From contig CAZTMT010000005.1 in assembly GCA_964615335.1 (NCBI GenBank), positions 124,001-188,000 on the forward strand: a DNA stretch of 64,000 bases, in the 5' to 3' direction. This document shows, piece by piece, positions 33,972 to 42,797 of this stretch. The position numbers and the translations under genes were made by a program. Numbering within the stretch: position 1 is the stretch's first letter; each line of letters starts with the position of its first letter. Source of the stretch: HR10 sp964615335. Its GTDB lineage: Bacteria > Acidobacteriota > Blastocatellia > HR10. The notes beneath the pieces are model-generated. The model ran no database searches, was not told the DNA's origin, and saw nothing but the letters and a program-made list of their open reading frames with translations.

Positions 33972-35723
33972 TTACGGTCGCTTCCTGTTGCCGAAGTCCC
34001 GATGAGTGATGACTTCTCTGGGGTCCAGGTCTACGGTGTGCGTTCCCGGAGCGGGCGGATAAGTTTGCGTCCAGCCAGACTGCGAGACTTCGGAGACGGT
34101 GTATCTTCCCGGTGGCAGATCGCGGAAGCAATAAGCCCCATACCGGTCCGTGGTCTCCGTTCTCACGACCATTCCCTGGTCATCGCGCAGGACGATGGTC
34201 CATCCGGCCAGCGGCCGGTCCTGCGAATCCATTCGCCCATTGCCGTCCACGTCCTCGAACGTGACGCCGCAGATCGTTCCCCCCTCGCAGCAGAGGTCCG
34301 GAGGAGCGGTGACTTCTCCCACCAGGTCGAAGCCCGCTTGAGGTCCAAGGCCCCCGAATCCCGGCAGAAAGCTCGGCGGCCCGCCGGTGATGACGACCTG
34401 CAGGCAATTGAGGCCGGGACGGAATCCGTTGGACACCGTTATCGTCGTGGGGTTCGGCTGCTGGTATGAGCGCGGAGGCGTCACACCGATCTGCGTCCCG
34501 TTGAGGAAAACGATGGCTTCCTCAGCGGCCCAGAGGCTGAGTCGAAGGCTGGCTTTCGGGAGATCATCAGCATCCAGACAGAAGCAGCGCTGGAAGACAT
34601 ATTGCCCGGTCTGACGAACTCGACCGAGCTGATCCGCCGAGATCCATTCCGATTGGGGCTGCTTCCGCGTCTGGGGATTGGAGATCACCGTCGCCGGACG
34701 CGGTTCCGACGTCCCCGGATCGGGATCTTGAAGGACCAGCCATTCCTCATCATGACCGCTCAGCGGGATCGAAGTCGAGGTGCGCTGATCCCATCCCGTG
34801 TTGAGGTTCTGCGGGCGGTCTTCGCATTCCTTGGCCGCAGCGGCCGCTTGCACGTTCGGGAAGGAGCACATGATGCAGTCATAGCGGTCAATGTCCTGAC
34901 GGTATTCGCAATTGAATTGGCAAGTACCAAGGCCGCAGGAAATCGGTGTCGGCTGGTTCCCCGGAATAGGGATGAATTTGAAGCAGCGCATTGGTCCGGC
35001 TTGCCAACCGGATTGAATGCCCTCCGAAATAGTGTATGGCCCTCGTGAGGGATCCAGGTTGTAGAAGCAATACATCCCCCATGGGTTCGTCTGGGTCGTC
35101 ACCGTATTACCGCCCGCATCGGTGAGAGTGATCGTCCAGTTCGGAAGAAGCGGCTCATTACCATCCCATTTGCCGTTGCCGTTCAGATCTTCGAACTTTT
35201 GTCCGCAGACCCAGCATCCCTGTGGGCATGTGAGGGGCACAGTGGTCGAACAGGTCGTCTCTATTGGGCCTGTGACGCTCCACTGGATGGTGAGTGTGGC
35301 TGAGGTGTTGTTCTGGAAATCCAGACAGAATCGCCCAATGTTCGTCGTCCCGGAAGGGATTGGGCCCGGCGAGTAGCTGAGCGTAAGAGATGAAGTGGGA
35401 AAGGTAGGGGAACCAGTGACCGTCCATCCAGAAGCCAGGGTCATTCCGAGGAAGTCACGGTTGGCCGTGAGCTGCAGTGTGGGTTTCAAAGAGAGTCTTG
35501 AAGGAAGCGTATTGTTCACACTCAGGGTCCAGCAACAGGTCGGACCCGTCGGCTGCAGCGAGAAAGTGACGTTCTGTTGGAGCTCCGAACAATAATCCTG
35601 ACGAAGGGCGAGAGCTGTTCGAAGCCCTGACGTCCCCACCCGCGACCCCGGGTGGGGACTTGTCCCTGCGATGAGAAGACTCGCCACGGCGAATCCCAGT
35701 ATGCTTTCCGTTCGCCACTTCAT
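33972..35723 (-). CDS. Secreted protein with two SdrD_B/Cna-B-type domains
   Basis: A 583-aa exported protein (signal peptide to about 23). Two SdrD_B-like domains carry the signature CGQKFEDLNGNGKWDGNEPLL (about 190) and CGVTFEDVDGNGRMDSQDRP (about 490), each with a calcium-loop DxNGxGxxD and a YCFxxLxPG block. A Cys-rich N-terminal part and a central unassigned region (about 290-470) lie between. Such domains make rods in surface adhesins, but no sortase motif or anchor is visible. ATG at 35723 has AAGGAGAAGGAG upstream. It follows the next gene on the minus strand by 32 bp, so they form one operon. Confidence 0.78.
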   Translation of the reverse strand: MKWRTESILGFAVASLLIAGTSPHPGSRVGTSGLRTALALRQDYCSELQQNVTFSLQPTGPTCCWTLSVNNTLPSRLSLKPTLQLTANRDFLGMTLASGWTVTGSPTFPTSSLTLSYSPGPIPSGTTNIGRFCLDFQNNTSATLTIQWSVTGPIETTCSTTVPLTCPQGCWVCGQKFEDLNGNGKWDGNEPLLPNWTITLTDAGGNTVTTQTNPWGMYCFYNLDPSRGPYTISEGIQSGWQAGPMRCFKFIPIPGNQPTPISCGLGTCQFNCEYRQDIDRYDCIMCSFPNVQAAAAAKECEDRPQNLNTGWDQRTSTSIPLSGHDEEWLVLQDPDPGTSEPRPATVISNPQTRKQPQSEWISADQLGRVRQTGQYVFQRCFCLDADDLPKASLRLSLWAAEEAIVFLNGTQIGVTPPRSYQQPNPTTITVSNGFRPGLNCLQVVITGGPPSFLPGFGGLGPQAGFDLVGEVTAPPDLCCEGGTICGVTFEDVDGNGRMDSQDRPLAGWTIVLRDDQGMVVRTETTDRYGAYCFRDLPPGRYTVSEVSQSGWTQTYPPAPGTHTVDLDPREVITHRDFGNRKRP

Positions 35724-35755
35724 CTTCTCCTTCTCCTTTCCAAGATCGAGATGGT

Positions 35756-36736
35756 TCAGATGCAGAAGCCCACGGAGACGTAGGGCGGAAGAGGGTGAAA
35801 TGGATGGCACAGGAAGCCGATGCATGTGAGAACAAGGACGAAAGGCGGCACAGGGATGAACGTCAGGCTGAAGCTGATCGTGGGCCCGGTGCATCCGGCA
35901 AAGACCATCGGCTCGACGGGCTCATCCAGAACCGACGTCGCTTGACATGCGGAAGCGGCCGTGAGAGCGAGCGGCTCGCTGGAAGCCGCCACAGGTCCTG
36001 CTACCGGTTCCATTTGAGCGGGTACCGTGCCCCGGATGTTCCCTAGAGGGTCGCGGAAGCGAATCTGCTGCGCGGTAAAGTCCACCTCCATTCGATAGTT
36101 CCCGGGAGGCAGGAGAGTACTTCCGATCGTCATGGGACTTCCGAGCTGCATGACACCCAAGTTCGAGCCCGCCGTCGTGGCGGGAGCGATCATTATAGGC
36201 ACGTTGTTGATCTGGAAGAGCTTGGCTTGATTGGGGTCTACGGGGACGCCTACCTGACTGGCTGCGCTCGAAATCAGGTTTTGCATCTGGGTGAAGAGAC
36301 CGCCCGCTTCGCTTTGCAGGCCGCTGAGAAGGATGCGCAGGCAAGACTGCTCCTGAGGCTGGCCAAGCGCGACGGGGAAGAAGGTCGTCGTGAGTGTTTG
36401 CTCGCCGCGTCTCCAACTGATCGTTACATCATTGGGCGTGAGTGTCCCCAAAGCGGGGAATTGCGAGACGGGGAATTGGAAAGTCGTTGTTTGATTAGTA
36501 GACAATGAGCGCAGGCTCGCTTGAGTGGCAATCGGAAGCCCGTTGAATGTGAGCGTCACGCTCAAGATCTGGATCGTCTCGGGAGACGTGGGCGATCCGC
36601 AGATGTTCATGATCGTCACCGCAAAGCCCTGTTGCGTTCCGGGCGCTTGGGCCAATGCAACGCGTTGATGCGGGAACCCAAGCCGAAAGCACAGGGCGAG
36701 CGTCAGAAGAAGAGCCCAGGAACTTCGCTTTCGCAT
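35756..36736 (-). CDS. Secreted protein of unknown function
   Basis: A 326-aa exported protein with a signal peptide (about 1-30, MRKRSSWALLLTLALCFRLG). No known domain is recognised. The middle is Gln/Thr-rich with beta-strand-like segments (TTTFQFPVSQFPALGTLTPN) and the C-terminal 60 residues are hydrophobic with several Cys and Pro (VPPFVLVLTCIGFLCHPFHP), which may be a membrane or barrel-ending segment. ATG at 36736 has AGAGGAGGTGG upstream and a good promoter lies just beyond. It is first in an operon with the SdrD_B-type protein, so a joint surface role is likely, but nothing more specific can be said. Confidence 0.7.
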   Translation of the reverse strand: MRKRSSWALLLTLALCFRLGFPHQRVALAQAPGTQQGFAVTIMNICGSPTSPETIQILSVTLTFNGLPIATQASLRSLSTNQTTTFQFPVSQFPALGTLTPNDVTISWRRGEQTLTTTFFPVALGQPQEQSCLRILLSGLQSEAGGLFTQMQNLISSAASQVGVPVDPNQAKLFQINNVPIMIAPATTAGSNLGVMQLGSPMTIGSTLLPPGNYRMEVDFTAQQIRFRDPLGNIRGTVPAQMEPVAGPVAASSEPLALTAASACQATSVLDEPVEPMVFAGCTGPTISFSLTFIPVPPFVLVLTCIGFLCHPFHPLPPYVSVGFCI

Positions 36737-36770
36737 AGCTCCACCTCCTCTTGCCATCATTTTTGGCCAG

Positions 36771-36799
36771 AGTATGGGACGCCCACGAGGCGATGTCAA
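36771..36799 (-). promoter_or_regulatory. Promoter of the two-gene secreted-protein operon
   Basis: On the minus strand, TTGACA (36794-36799) and CATACT (36771-36776) with a 17-bp spacer, 35 bp before the ATG at 36736. A consensus -35 at optimal spacing. Confidence 0.65.
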
Positions 36800-37021
36800 G
36801 TATCTTTTGCTCACGAACACAAAAAGGAATGCACGAAGTCGGGAGCAGAAAACGGCTTGAGGTGGGGTCTCCCGAAAGGTTGATCCCCTCACATCTGAGC
36901 CTGCGAATGACGCGTCACGTCGTTCTCGATCCGTCTGAGTCGCCGCAGGTATCATCCGCTCCGCGAAGCTGGGTTGCTGAAGACAGTGGGAGCGCGATTT
37001 TCTCCCGGCGCGAGCGCGCGC

Positions 37022-37049
37022 TTGCCTTTGGGGCGAGCTCTAGTATAAT
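37022..37049 (+). promoter_or_regulatory. Promoter of the HNH endonuclease gene
   Basis: TTGCCT (37022-37027) and a consensus TATAAT (37044-37049), 16-bp spacer, 38 bp before the ATG at 37088. The stretch from 36800 to here contains no gene that I can support. Confidence 0.6.
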
Positions 37050-37087
37050 GCTACATCTGTTGCGTGCGTATGCGGGTGAGAGATCGC

Positions 37088-37597
37088 ATGAAAGCTCCGG
37101 TCCTGGTTCTCAACTCGACCTACGAGCCGATCAACGTCACGACGGCTCGTCGGGCGATCGTGCTCATTTTGAAAGGCACGGCGCGGCCGGAAGAAGTCAC
37201 ATCGCGGATCGTGCGTTCGGCGCACGTCGTGATTCCTGTTCCCTCAGTGATTCGCCTTCTCGAATACGTGCACATCCCGTTTGAGCGGAAGGAGCTGTCG
37301 CGCAGAAACGTCTTGCTGCGCGATGGATACACCTGCCAGTACTGCGGGCGGAAGCTCCCCTCGTCAGAGCTGACCGTAGATCACGTCATCCCGCGCTCGA
37401 AAGGAGGACGGACATCCTGGGACAATGTGGTCGCCTGCTGTCGCCGGTGCAATGTCCGGAAGGGGAATCGCACGCCGGAGGAGGCGGGGATGACGCTTCT
37501 CAAACACCCGCGAGCCCTCTCCTGGCGCGTGAGCCATCAGATTCTTGCGCATCTGGGGCGCCAGCAAGAGGCGTGGAAAAAATATCTGTTGCTCTGA
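37088..37597 (+). CDS. HNH endonuclease family protein
   Basis: A 169-aa cytoplasmic protein. The HNH/zinc core is complete: CQYCGRKL, then LTVDHVIPRSKGG with the metal/catalytic DH, WDNVVACC with the Asn, and CRRCNVRKGNRTP with the closing CxxC and N. The N-terminal 75 residues (VLNSTYEPINVTTARRAIVL, then IVRSAHVVIPVPSVIRLLEY) match the standard extension of chromosomal HNH proteins found singly in many bacteria. Not part of a restriction system or phage here. Housekeeping or DNA-repair use is inferred. ATG at 37088 has a weak GGGTGAGAG upstream. Confidence 0.88.
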   Translation: MKAPVLVLNSTYEPINVTTARRAIVLILKGTARPEEVTSRIVRSAHVVIPVPSVIRLLEYVHIPFERKELSRRNVLLRDGYTCQYCGRKLPSSELTVDHVIPRSKGGRTSWDNVVACCRRCNVRKGNRTPEEAGMTLLKHPRALSWRVSHQILAHLGRQQEAWKKYLLL

Positions 37598-37607
37598 ACG
37601 GCGCGCT

Positions 37608-37770
37608 GCGAAAGAGCCTACTGCAGCAAGCGACAGAGAAGAACCCGGGGTGAGGCGAAGCACCCCCCACGTGAGATCGAACCCCGTTCCGCAAAGAGCC
37701 CTCGAAGAAGGCGACAGGAAATAGCCCAGGGTGAAGCGCAAGCGGAACCCCGGGAAACGCGGTCCCCAAT
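37608..37770 (+). repeat. Two diverged 80-bp direct repeats
   Basis: Two imperfect units about 83 bp apart. Each begins GC(G)AAAGAGCC (37608 and 37691), continues with about 10 variable bases, then GCGACAG, and reaches a GC-rich core of the form CCCGGGGTGAGGCGAAGC or CCCAGGGTGAAGCGCAAGC. The core is self-complementary with a following GGAACCCCGGG. Such units resemble dispersed intergenic repeats of several phyla; only these two copies were noticed here. Confidence 0.55.
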
Positions 37771-38164
37771 TATTCATTCCCGAGCTCGCGCCCGGCGGGC
37801 GGCACATCGGGTCAAAAGCCTGACGAATCGAAGGAGGCCATTCGTGTATCCCCCGATGTCGTGACCTGGCGTGTGTGAGCCAGACCGGTTGGGTGGCCGC
37901 CCGATGTGTCGCCCCCTTCGGGGGCTCCATGCGGAAATGGATCGTTCTCGCGATGGGGCTCGCGCGGGCTATGTCGCGCCTTGGGCTATTGGGCAATCGC
38001 GCGTGCGATCTCTGGATGCCCGACGCGCGATTTCCGGACAAGCTCTCGAAGGGCCCTCCGGACCTGGCGCTCACTTGATGACGGGACCTTACGGCCGGCT
38101 TCTCGGGAGTGCTTCTGCCGGAAGCCCCTCCCGCGTGAGAGGAGTTTCCGGCAGAGTGCCGCGA
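37771..38164. other. Non-coding stretch before the ZnuD-like receptor stop
   Basis: No convincing gene. It holds the short stem CGCCCCCTTCGGGGGCTCC (about 37909-37928), an AT-rich patch AATTATTCATTCC (37768-37780) and the hairpin at 38115-38154. In-frame reading in several frames is open but lacks ribosome sites or protein-like composition. Confidence 0.4.
38115..38154. terminator. Hairpin after the ZnuD-like receptor gene
   Basis: CTGCCGGAA (38115-38123) pairs with TTCCGGCAG (38146-38154), with an inner CCTC/GAGG, immediately after the receptor stop on the minus strand. There is no T-run, so it may act in transcript end protection rather than as a classical terminator. Confidence 0.4.
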
Positions 38165-40447
38165 TCAAAAGATGCGCAGCGTATAGGTGAAGCGCACACC
38201 GCGCCCGATCTCCGGAGCGAAGTCTTTGATGAAGGAGAGGTGGTTGCGATAGAGCCGATCGCCGAGATTGAAGCCCGTGATGGAGAAAATATGCAGGACG
38301 TGCGCCTGGACGCGCGTGTAGTTCAGGCTCAGGTTGAAGACGGAGTATCCGGGCGTGCGCGTCTCCGTAGGGAAGATATCGTTCTGCGCTCGCGCCATGA
38401 GGACTTCCGGAGCGAGAGTGAAGCCCTTGAGCTGAATATCCAGGCGCGCGCGTCCTCGGACCGGGGGGATGCGTGGCAGCGGAGTCTTCGAGGGGCGCAG
38501 CTCCGCATCCACGGCATCCAGGCCCAGAGCGAGCCATACTCGGGAGTGAAGCGCTACATCCAGCCCCAGCTCAGTCCCCAGGAATCGGCTGTCGGCTTGT
38601 CGAAAGACGACTTCTCGCAAGCCCTCGCGTATCTCTCCCGTCGGAGCGGGGAAGACGAAGTCGGCCAAGCGATAGTAATAGACGTTGGCTTCCGCGCGCC
38701 AGCGATCGCTCCGATGGCGCAGCGAGAAATCCACTCCATCGCCGCGTTCGCGCCCGAGCGTGGGATCACCGATTTCGAAAGCGAGGTTTCCGACATGCGG
38801 CCCTCGGTTATACAGCTCCTCCAGAGCGGGCGCTCTGTACGAATGCGTGTAATTCAGAACGAGCGTCCCCCCTTCCCAGAGGGGGAGGCGCAGGCCCGCG
38901 GCTCCGGAGAAACCGGTGAAAGATCGGCGCGGCAAGCCCACAGGATCATAGCCGTTGTATTCCAGGCGTCCGCCGAATTGCAGGACAAGACGCCGCACGT
39001 CCCACTGTTGCAGGGCGAAAAGCGCCAGAGCCCGTTGCGTGACGGGAGGAGCCAAGACCTCTTCGCCGCTTGTCTCATATCGTCGGTGCATCAGCCAGAG
39101 ACCAAAGCTTCCGGAGAACCCGCGCTGCCGCCGCTCATCCAGAACGATTCGGGCGACGACATGCCGGTTCTCAAAGAGCGTCGTCGGAACGTCGTCCTCC
39201 AACTCCCAGTGCCGGTACCGGGTGTAATCCAAAGAGAACTGCATGCGGTCCAAAAACGAGCCGAGGTCACCGAGCCCGCCGCTCAAACGGACATTATGTC
39301 GTCGCATCCTCAAGTCAACAAGCGTCTCTGTCTCGTCATGGTCTTGCTCTTCATGCGGAGCGTGAAGACGGCCGGCGAAGGGGACCCCATAGAGGCGGGC
39401 ATCGTAGCCGTAGCTGAGGCTGAAGAATCCGCGCTCGCTGTAGCGTCCGAAGCCTCCGGTCCCATTCCCCCCGTGCGTCCCCGAGTTCGGGATACGGCCG
39501 ATCGGCGTGCGGTAGTCGCCGGTGCGCTGTCCTCCTCCATTGCCCCAGAAGAGCCAATGACCCACGCCGTATTCCAGGCCCGCGCTTCCTCCCCCCTGGG
39601 CATTTGCGGAACCCCCTGTTCCCGTCATATAGCCGCGCAGGCCCTTGTGCGGATGTTGATGCATCTGGTGATGGCGCGTGATGGCATTGACGACGCCGCC
39701 CAGTGCATTACTTCCGTAAAGCAGCGTGGCCGGCCCTTTGACGATCTCGATCGTGTCCAGGCTCAAAACGTCTATCGGCTCGCCGTGCTCGCCCGATTGA
39801 GAAGAGAGCGAGCCGGTGCGGATGCCATCCTGCAGCACCAGAACGCGATCTCCATCGAAGCCGCGGATCACGGGACGCGATGTGCCCGGCCCAAAACTGC
39901 GCTTGGCGACGCCGGGCTGATGCTCCAGCGCTTCGCCGAGTGACGTCGTGTTTCGGCCAAGCAAGTCGGTCGCATCCAGTGAGGTCACAGCCTGAAAGGC
40001 CTGAGCGAGCGTCTCCGCTTGTCCGCTCGCTGTCACCGTGATTTGCTCTCGAACGGGTGAGAGCGTGAATTCGATATCGAGCGTCACGACAGCTCCAGCC
40101 GCGATCTCAACGGTTCGGATGACATCGGGCAATCGCTCCAGATGCGCGATGACCGTATATCGGCCCGGGGAGACTTCAGGGAATTCGTAGACGCCATTCT
40201 CATCGGTCACCGTCATGTGATTTCCGGGCACAAGAGTTACTGTCACTCCATGTACAGGAGTATTCGCCGGTCGAAGAACGACTCGCCCGCGCAATGCTCC
40301 CGCGGATTGGAGACCGTGCGCCGAACCGTGTCCCAGAAGGAGAAGGGCCACAACGCAGAGCGCGCTCGCACTGCGTCCTCCCCTGCGCCATTGACCTCTC
40401 ATGGGATGAAGCGAAGCGTGCGAAAAGAGAGTGCCGCTTGGTCCCAT
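38165..40447 (-). CDS. ZnuD-like TonB-dependent receptor
   Basis: A 760-aa outer-membrane receptor. A long signal peptide (about 1-44) precedes a CarboxypepD_reg domain (about 50-130), a plug (about 135-245; PVIRGFDGDRVLVLQDGIRT, GPATLLYGSNALGGVVNAIT) and a 22-strand barrel ending RFTYTLRIF with a terminal Phe. Two His-rich stretches, RHHQMHQHPHKG (about 247-258) and HAPHEEQDHDETET (about 350), resemble the zinc-binding loops of ZnuD receptors, so zinc uptake is the best guess. ATG at 40447 has GAGGAGGG 9 nt upstream. A small His/Cys-rich secreted protein lies upstream on the same strand. Confidence 0.85.
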   Translation of the reverse strand: MGPSGTLFSHASLHPMRGQWRRGGRSASALCVVALLLLGHGSAHGLQSAGALRGRVVLRPANTPVHGVTVTLVPGNHMTVTDENGVYEFPEVSPGRYTVIAHLERLPDVIRTVEIAAGAVVTLDIEFTLSPVREQITVTASGQAETLAQAFQAVTSLDATDLLGRNTTSLGEALEHQPGVAKRSFGPGTSRPVIRGFDGDRVLVLQDGIRTGSLSSQSGEHGEPIDVLSLDTIEIVKGPATLLYGSNALGGVVNAITRHHQMHQHPHKGLRGYMTGTGGSANAQGGGSAGLEYGVGHWLFWGNGGGQRTGDYRTPIGRIPNSGTHGGNGTGGFGRYSERGFFSLSYGYDARLYGVPFAGRLHAPHEEQDHDETETLVDLRMRRHNVRLSGGLGDLGSFLDRMQFSLDYTRYRHWELEDDVPTTLFENRHVVARIVLDERRQRGFSGSFGLWLMHRRYETSGEEVLAPPVTQRALALFALQQWDVRRLVLQFGGRLEYNGYDPVGLPRRSFTGFSGAAGLRLPLWEGGTLVLNYTHSYRAPALEELYNRGPHVGNLAFEIGDPTLGRERGDGVDFSLRHRSDRWRAEANVYYYRLADFVFPAPTGEIREGLREVVFRQADSRFLGTELGLDVALHSRVWLALGLDAVDAELRPSKTPLPRIPPVRGRARLDIQLKGFTLAPEVLMARAQNDIFPTETRTPGYSVFNLSLNYTRVQAHVLHIFSITGFNLGDRLYRNHLSFIKDFAPEIGRGVRFTYTLRIF

Positions 40448-40607
40448 CTTTCTTTCCCTCCTCTCTGCGAAGATCTCGTGCTATCCCTCGCCCTGAAGGG
40501 CGCCATGTCTTTTTCAGGTGGAGTTCGGATTTCAGAAGGCCTCTCTCGCAAGGTTCCAGGATCGCCGAGAGAAGCCTTCACGCTCAGGCGCCACGTGGGA
40601 TTCGAGA

Positions 40608-40931
40608 TCAGTTCAGAGGAGGGGATCGAATAACCCGATCCGTCTGCAGAAGACGAACCGTTCGCTCGACCGATGTCCATTCGGCCCGCGCCAGTGTCAG
40701 TGGGGAGAGGAATATCTCCAGCGTCGTGGAGAGAAAGGGGAAATGCCGGTGATGACATGCGCAAGGGCCATTGTGTGCGGCTTGGGGAGACGGGCAGGAG
40801 CTTGTGAGAGCTCCAATGGTCGGCTGTGGCGAGAGCGACCCGGAGGCCTCGGCCGAAGCCACGGCGTGTGCCAGCAGATCACATGCCAGAAGGAAGAGGA
40901 GCAGGAGGACAAGCCGGAAGTGTCGGGACAT
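40608..40931 (-). CDS. Small secreted His/Cys-rich protein
   Basis: A 107-aa ORF whose first 28 residues are a convincing signal peptide (MSRHFRLVLLLLFLLACDLL, then AHAVASAEA). The mature part contains CPSPQAAHNGPCACHHRH, a cluster of three Cys and four His that could bind metal, and a helical tail. Position just upstream of a ZnuD-like receptor on the same strand (gap 160 bp) suggests a zinc-linked role. Weak points: the ribosome site is poor (GGGCGG next to ATG), and an alternative in-frame start at 40964 has none. Reported as probable, not certain. Confidence 0.45.
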   Translation of the reverse strand: MSRHFRLVLLLLFLLACDLLAHAVASAEASGSLSPQPTIGALTSSCPSPQAAHNGPCACHHRHFPFLSTTLEIFLSPLTLARAEWTSVERTVRLLQTDRVIRSPPLN

Positions 40932-41039
40932 CCGCCCAGAGCAGGATGTAGGCCCCCTCGCCATAAGAGCAAAAGAGAATACCCACGGGTGTCCTCCTCT
41001 GTCAAGCAGGCGCTTCGGCATCCTTTCGCGCGATTCTTC

Positions 41040-41068
41040 TTGACTGTGCTCGGGGCGATCGGTATGCT
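41040..41068 (+). promoter_or_regulatory. Promoter before the 59-aa membrane protein
   Basis: TTGACT (41040-41045) and TATGCT (41063-41068), 17-bp spacer, 31 bp before the ATG at 41100. Confidence 0.55.
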
Positions 41069-41099
41069 GAAACCCGTGAAAAATCTCGAGGGAGGTGCG

Positions 41100-41279
41100 A
41101 TGATGAAGAAGCTCGTCAGCGCGCTCGTGCTCGCGGCGGCTCCTGTGATGCTCACGTTGGGCTACGCAGTGCTCCCTAGCATCTGTCTGGTCCTGTTCTT
41201 CATCTTTCCTCCGCTTGTCCTTTTGTGCATTGGACCTTTTGCTGGCTTGCTCCCAACGGATTTCCAGACATTTCTGTAA
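41100..41279 (+). CDS. Small 59-aa membrane protein
   Basis: A 59-residue ORF (MMKKLVSALVLAAAPVMLTL onward) with GGGAGG 5 nt before ATG 41100 and its own promoter. It has two hydrophobic stretches (about 5-25 and 28-48, separated at PSIC) and ends PTDFQTFL. No family is recognised. It could be a small inner-membrane protein or a lipid-interacting peptide; the first stretch could alternatively be a signal peptide. It lies 100 bp before the FG-GAP protein on the same strand. Confidence 0.5.
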   Translation: MMKKLVSALVLAAAPVMLTLGYAVLPSICLVLFFIFPPLVLLCIGPFAGLLPTDFQTFL

Positions 41280-41378
41280 GGCTCGGAGCACAGCGTTCTG
41301 AGCATTGAGGGAGGGGCCGCTTCCCTCTTGGTCCGGATGCGAAGCGGAGGGGGGGATATTTTCTCGCAGGGAGGTATG

Positions 41379-42779
41379 ATGGCTATGCGCCGGAGTGTAC
41401 CGATCGTTGTCGCCGTGCTTCTTGGAGGAGGGGGAGCGTTGGGCCTCCCTCCCACTTCCTTTCAACCCCCGATTCTCGTACAACCGAGCGAGCCTAACGG
41501 GAGTTTCGGTTTCGGCCTGGCTTCCGGAGATGTGAACGGAGATGGAATCGCTGATCTCGTAGTGGGAGCCGTCCTCTGGAGAGTGGAGAACAAGGCGGCG
41601 GCCGGACGGGCCTTCGTCTTCTTCGGGGGGGCGCCTTTTGATGGAGGGGCTGATCTTGTCCTTCAAGCACCGACGCCGGAGACGGATGCGCGCTTCGGAT
41701 GGGCGATCGCCCTGGCCGATATGAATGGGGATGGGCAGAAGGACATTCTCGTCTCGGCTCCTTTTGCTCAGGGAGGGGCATCGCGAGGAACAGGGGCGGT
41801 GTACCTCTTTTTCGGGGGCGCGCTCCTGGACGCGCAGGCTGACCTCGCGCTGGAGAGTCCGAGCGGATTGAATCCCCTGGCCCATTTTGGTTGGAGCCTG
41901 GCCGCTGGGGACATCAACGGCGATGGGCGGGAGGATGTTCTTGTCGGCGCTGAAAATCGGAAGATCGGAACCCTAGAGCAAGCGGGTCAGGTCTTCGTGT
42001 ACGAGGGCCGTCCTTCGTTCACCGGAGCGCTCACACACACGCTTCAGGCGCCGACGCCGCAGCAGGGAGCCGCTTTCGGGAGCACCCTCGCTGTCGGAGA
42101 TGTCACCGGCGATGGGGTGGACGATGTGCTCGTGGGTGCGCCCAACGAAGATGTGGGTTCTGTGTCGGAGTCCGGGCGCGTCCATCTCTTCTTCGGAGGA
42201 GCCTCTTTCGATACGACTGCGGATGTGGCGTTGCAGCAACCCGTCCTCGTGAGGAGCAGTGGCTTCGGGCAAGCTCTCGCTGTCGGGGACGTCACCGGAG
42301 ATGGCATTGAGGACGTCCTCGTGGGAACCCCTCATCCGAACCTGCGGCGGTCTCTGCTGGGTGCCTCAAGCGATCCGGGCGAAGTCTATCTCTTTCGGGG
42401 CGGACAGCCCTTTGATTCTGCGGCCGATCTCAAGCTGCAAGCTCCTTCGCCCAAGTCGAATGATGGTTTCGGGGGAACGCTCGCTGTGGGGGAGGTGACC
42501 GGAGATGGGCGCGCGAGCATCCTGATTGGATCCCTGCTTGTGCGGACAGCGGGTGTCGAGGGAAGCGCGTATCTCTTTGAGGGCGGGACGGCCCTGGATG
42601 CCTCGGCGGATGCCACCTTTCTCCCTTCTTCCGATCCGAACGCGCAGTTCTCCATTGCTCTGGCGATCGGGGACGTCAATGGCGATGGGCGAGGCGACGT
42701 GCTGATCGGCTCGGTCAAGCCGGGAACGCTCGGGCTTCCGGGAGGGCAGGGAAAGGTTTACGTCTTCCTCGCTTCCTGA
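41379..42779 (+). CDS. Secreted FG-GAP repeat protein (integrin-alpha-like propeller)
   Basis: A 466-aa exported protein (signal peptide to about 24) made of seven FG-GAP repeats of about 60 residues, each with a calcium loop: GDVNGDGIADLVVGA, ADMNGDGQKDILVSA, GDINGDGREDVLVGA, GDVTGDGVDDVLVGA, GDVTGDGIEDVLVGT, GEVTGDGRASILIGS and GDVNGDGRGDVLIGS. A single seven-bladed propeller is the expected fold. No other domain is attached. Start chosen at 41379 (GGGAGG 4 nt upstream); the ATGs at 41376 and 41385 are alternatives. It is convergent with the TPR membrane protein. Likely extracellular binding or scaffold protein. Confidence 0.85.
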   Translation: MAMRRSVPIVVAVLLGGGGALGLPPTSFQPPILVQPSEPNGSFGFGLASGDVNGDGIADLVVGAVLWRVENKAAAGRAFVFFGGAPFDGGADLVLQAPTPETDARFGWAIALADMNGDGQKDILVSAPFAQGGASRGTGAVYLFFGGALLDAQADLALESPSGLNPLAHFGWSLAAGDINGDGREDVLVGAENRKIGTLEQAGQVFVYEGRPSFTGALTHTLQAPTPQQGAAFGSTLAVGDVTGDGVDDVLVGAPNEDVGSVSESGRVHLFFGGASFDTTADVALQQPVLVRSSGFGQALAVGDVTGDGIEDVLVGTPHPNLRRSLLGASSDPGEVYLFRGGQPFDSAADLKLQAPSPKSNDGFGGTLAVGEVTGDGRASILIGSLLVRTAGVEGSAYLFEGGTALDASADATFLPSSDPNAQFSIALAIGDVNGDGRGDVLIGSVKPGTLGLPGGQGKVYVFLAS

Positions 42780-42797
42780 AACTCGCCTGCTCCGGGT

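Noticed and set aside
37608..37770. CRISPR-like repeat pair
   Set aside because: Only two diverged units, no regular spacers, no cas genes.
37875..38078. Short plus-strand frame beginning MSQTGWVAARC
   Set aside because: No ribosome site, overlaps an intergenic repeat-like stem, and composition looks random.
40932..41885. Upstream extension of the frame that holds the small His/Cys-rich protein
   Set aside because: The extension overlaps a promoter and two plus-strand genes and lacks protein-like composition; only the signal-peptide-bearing end (40608-40931) was kept.
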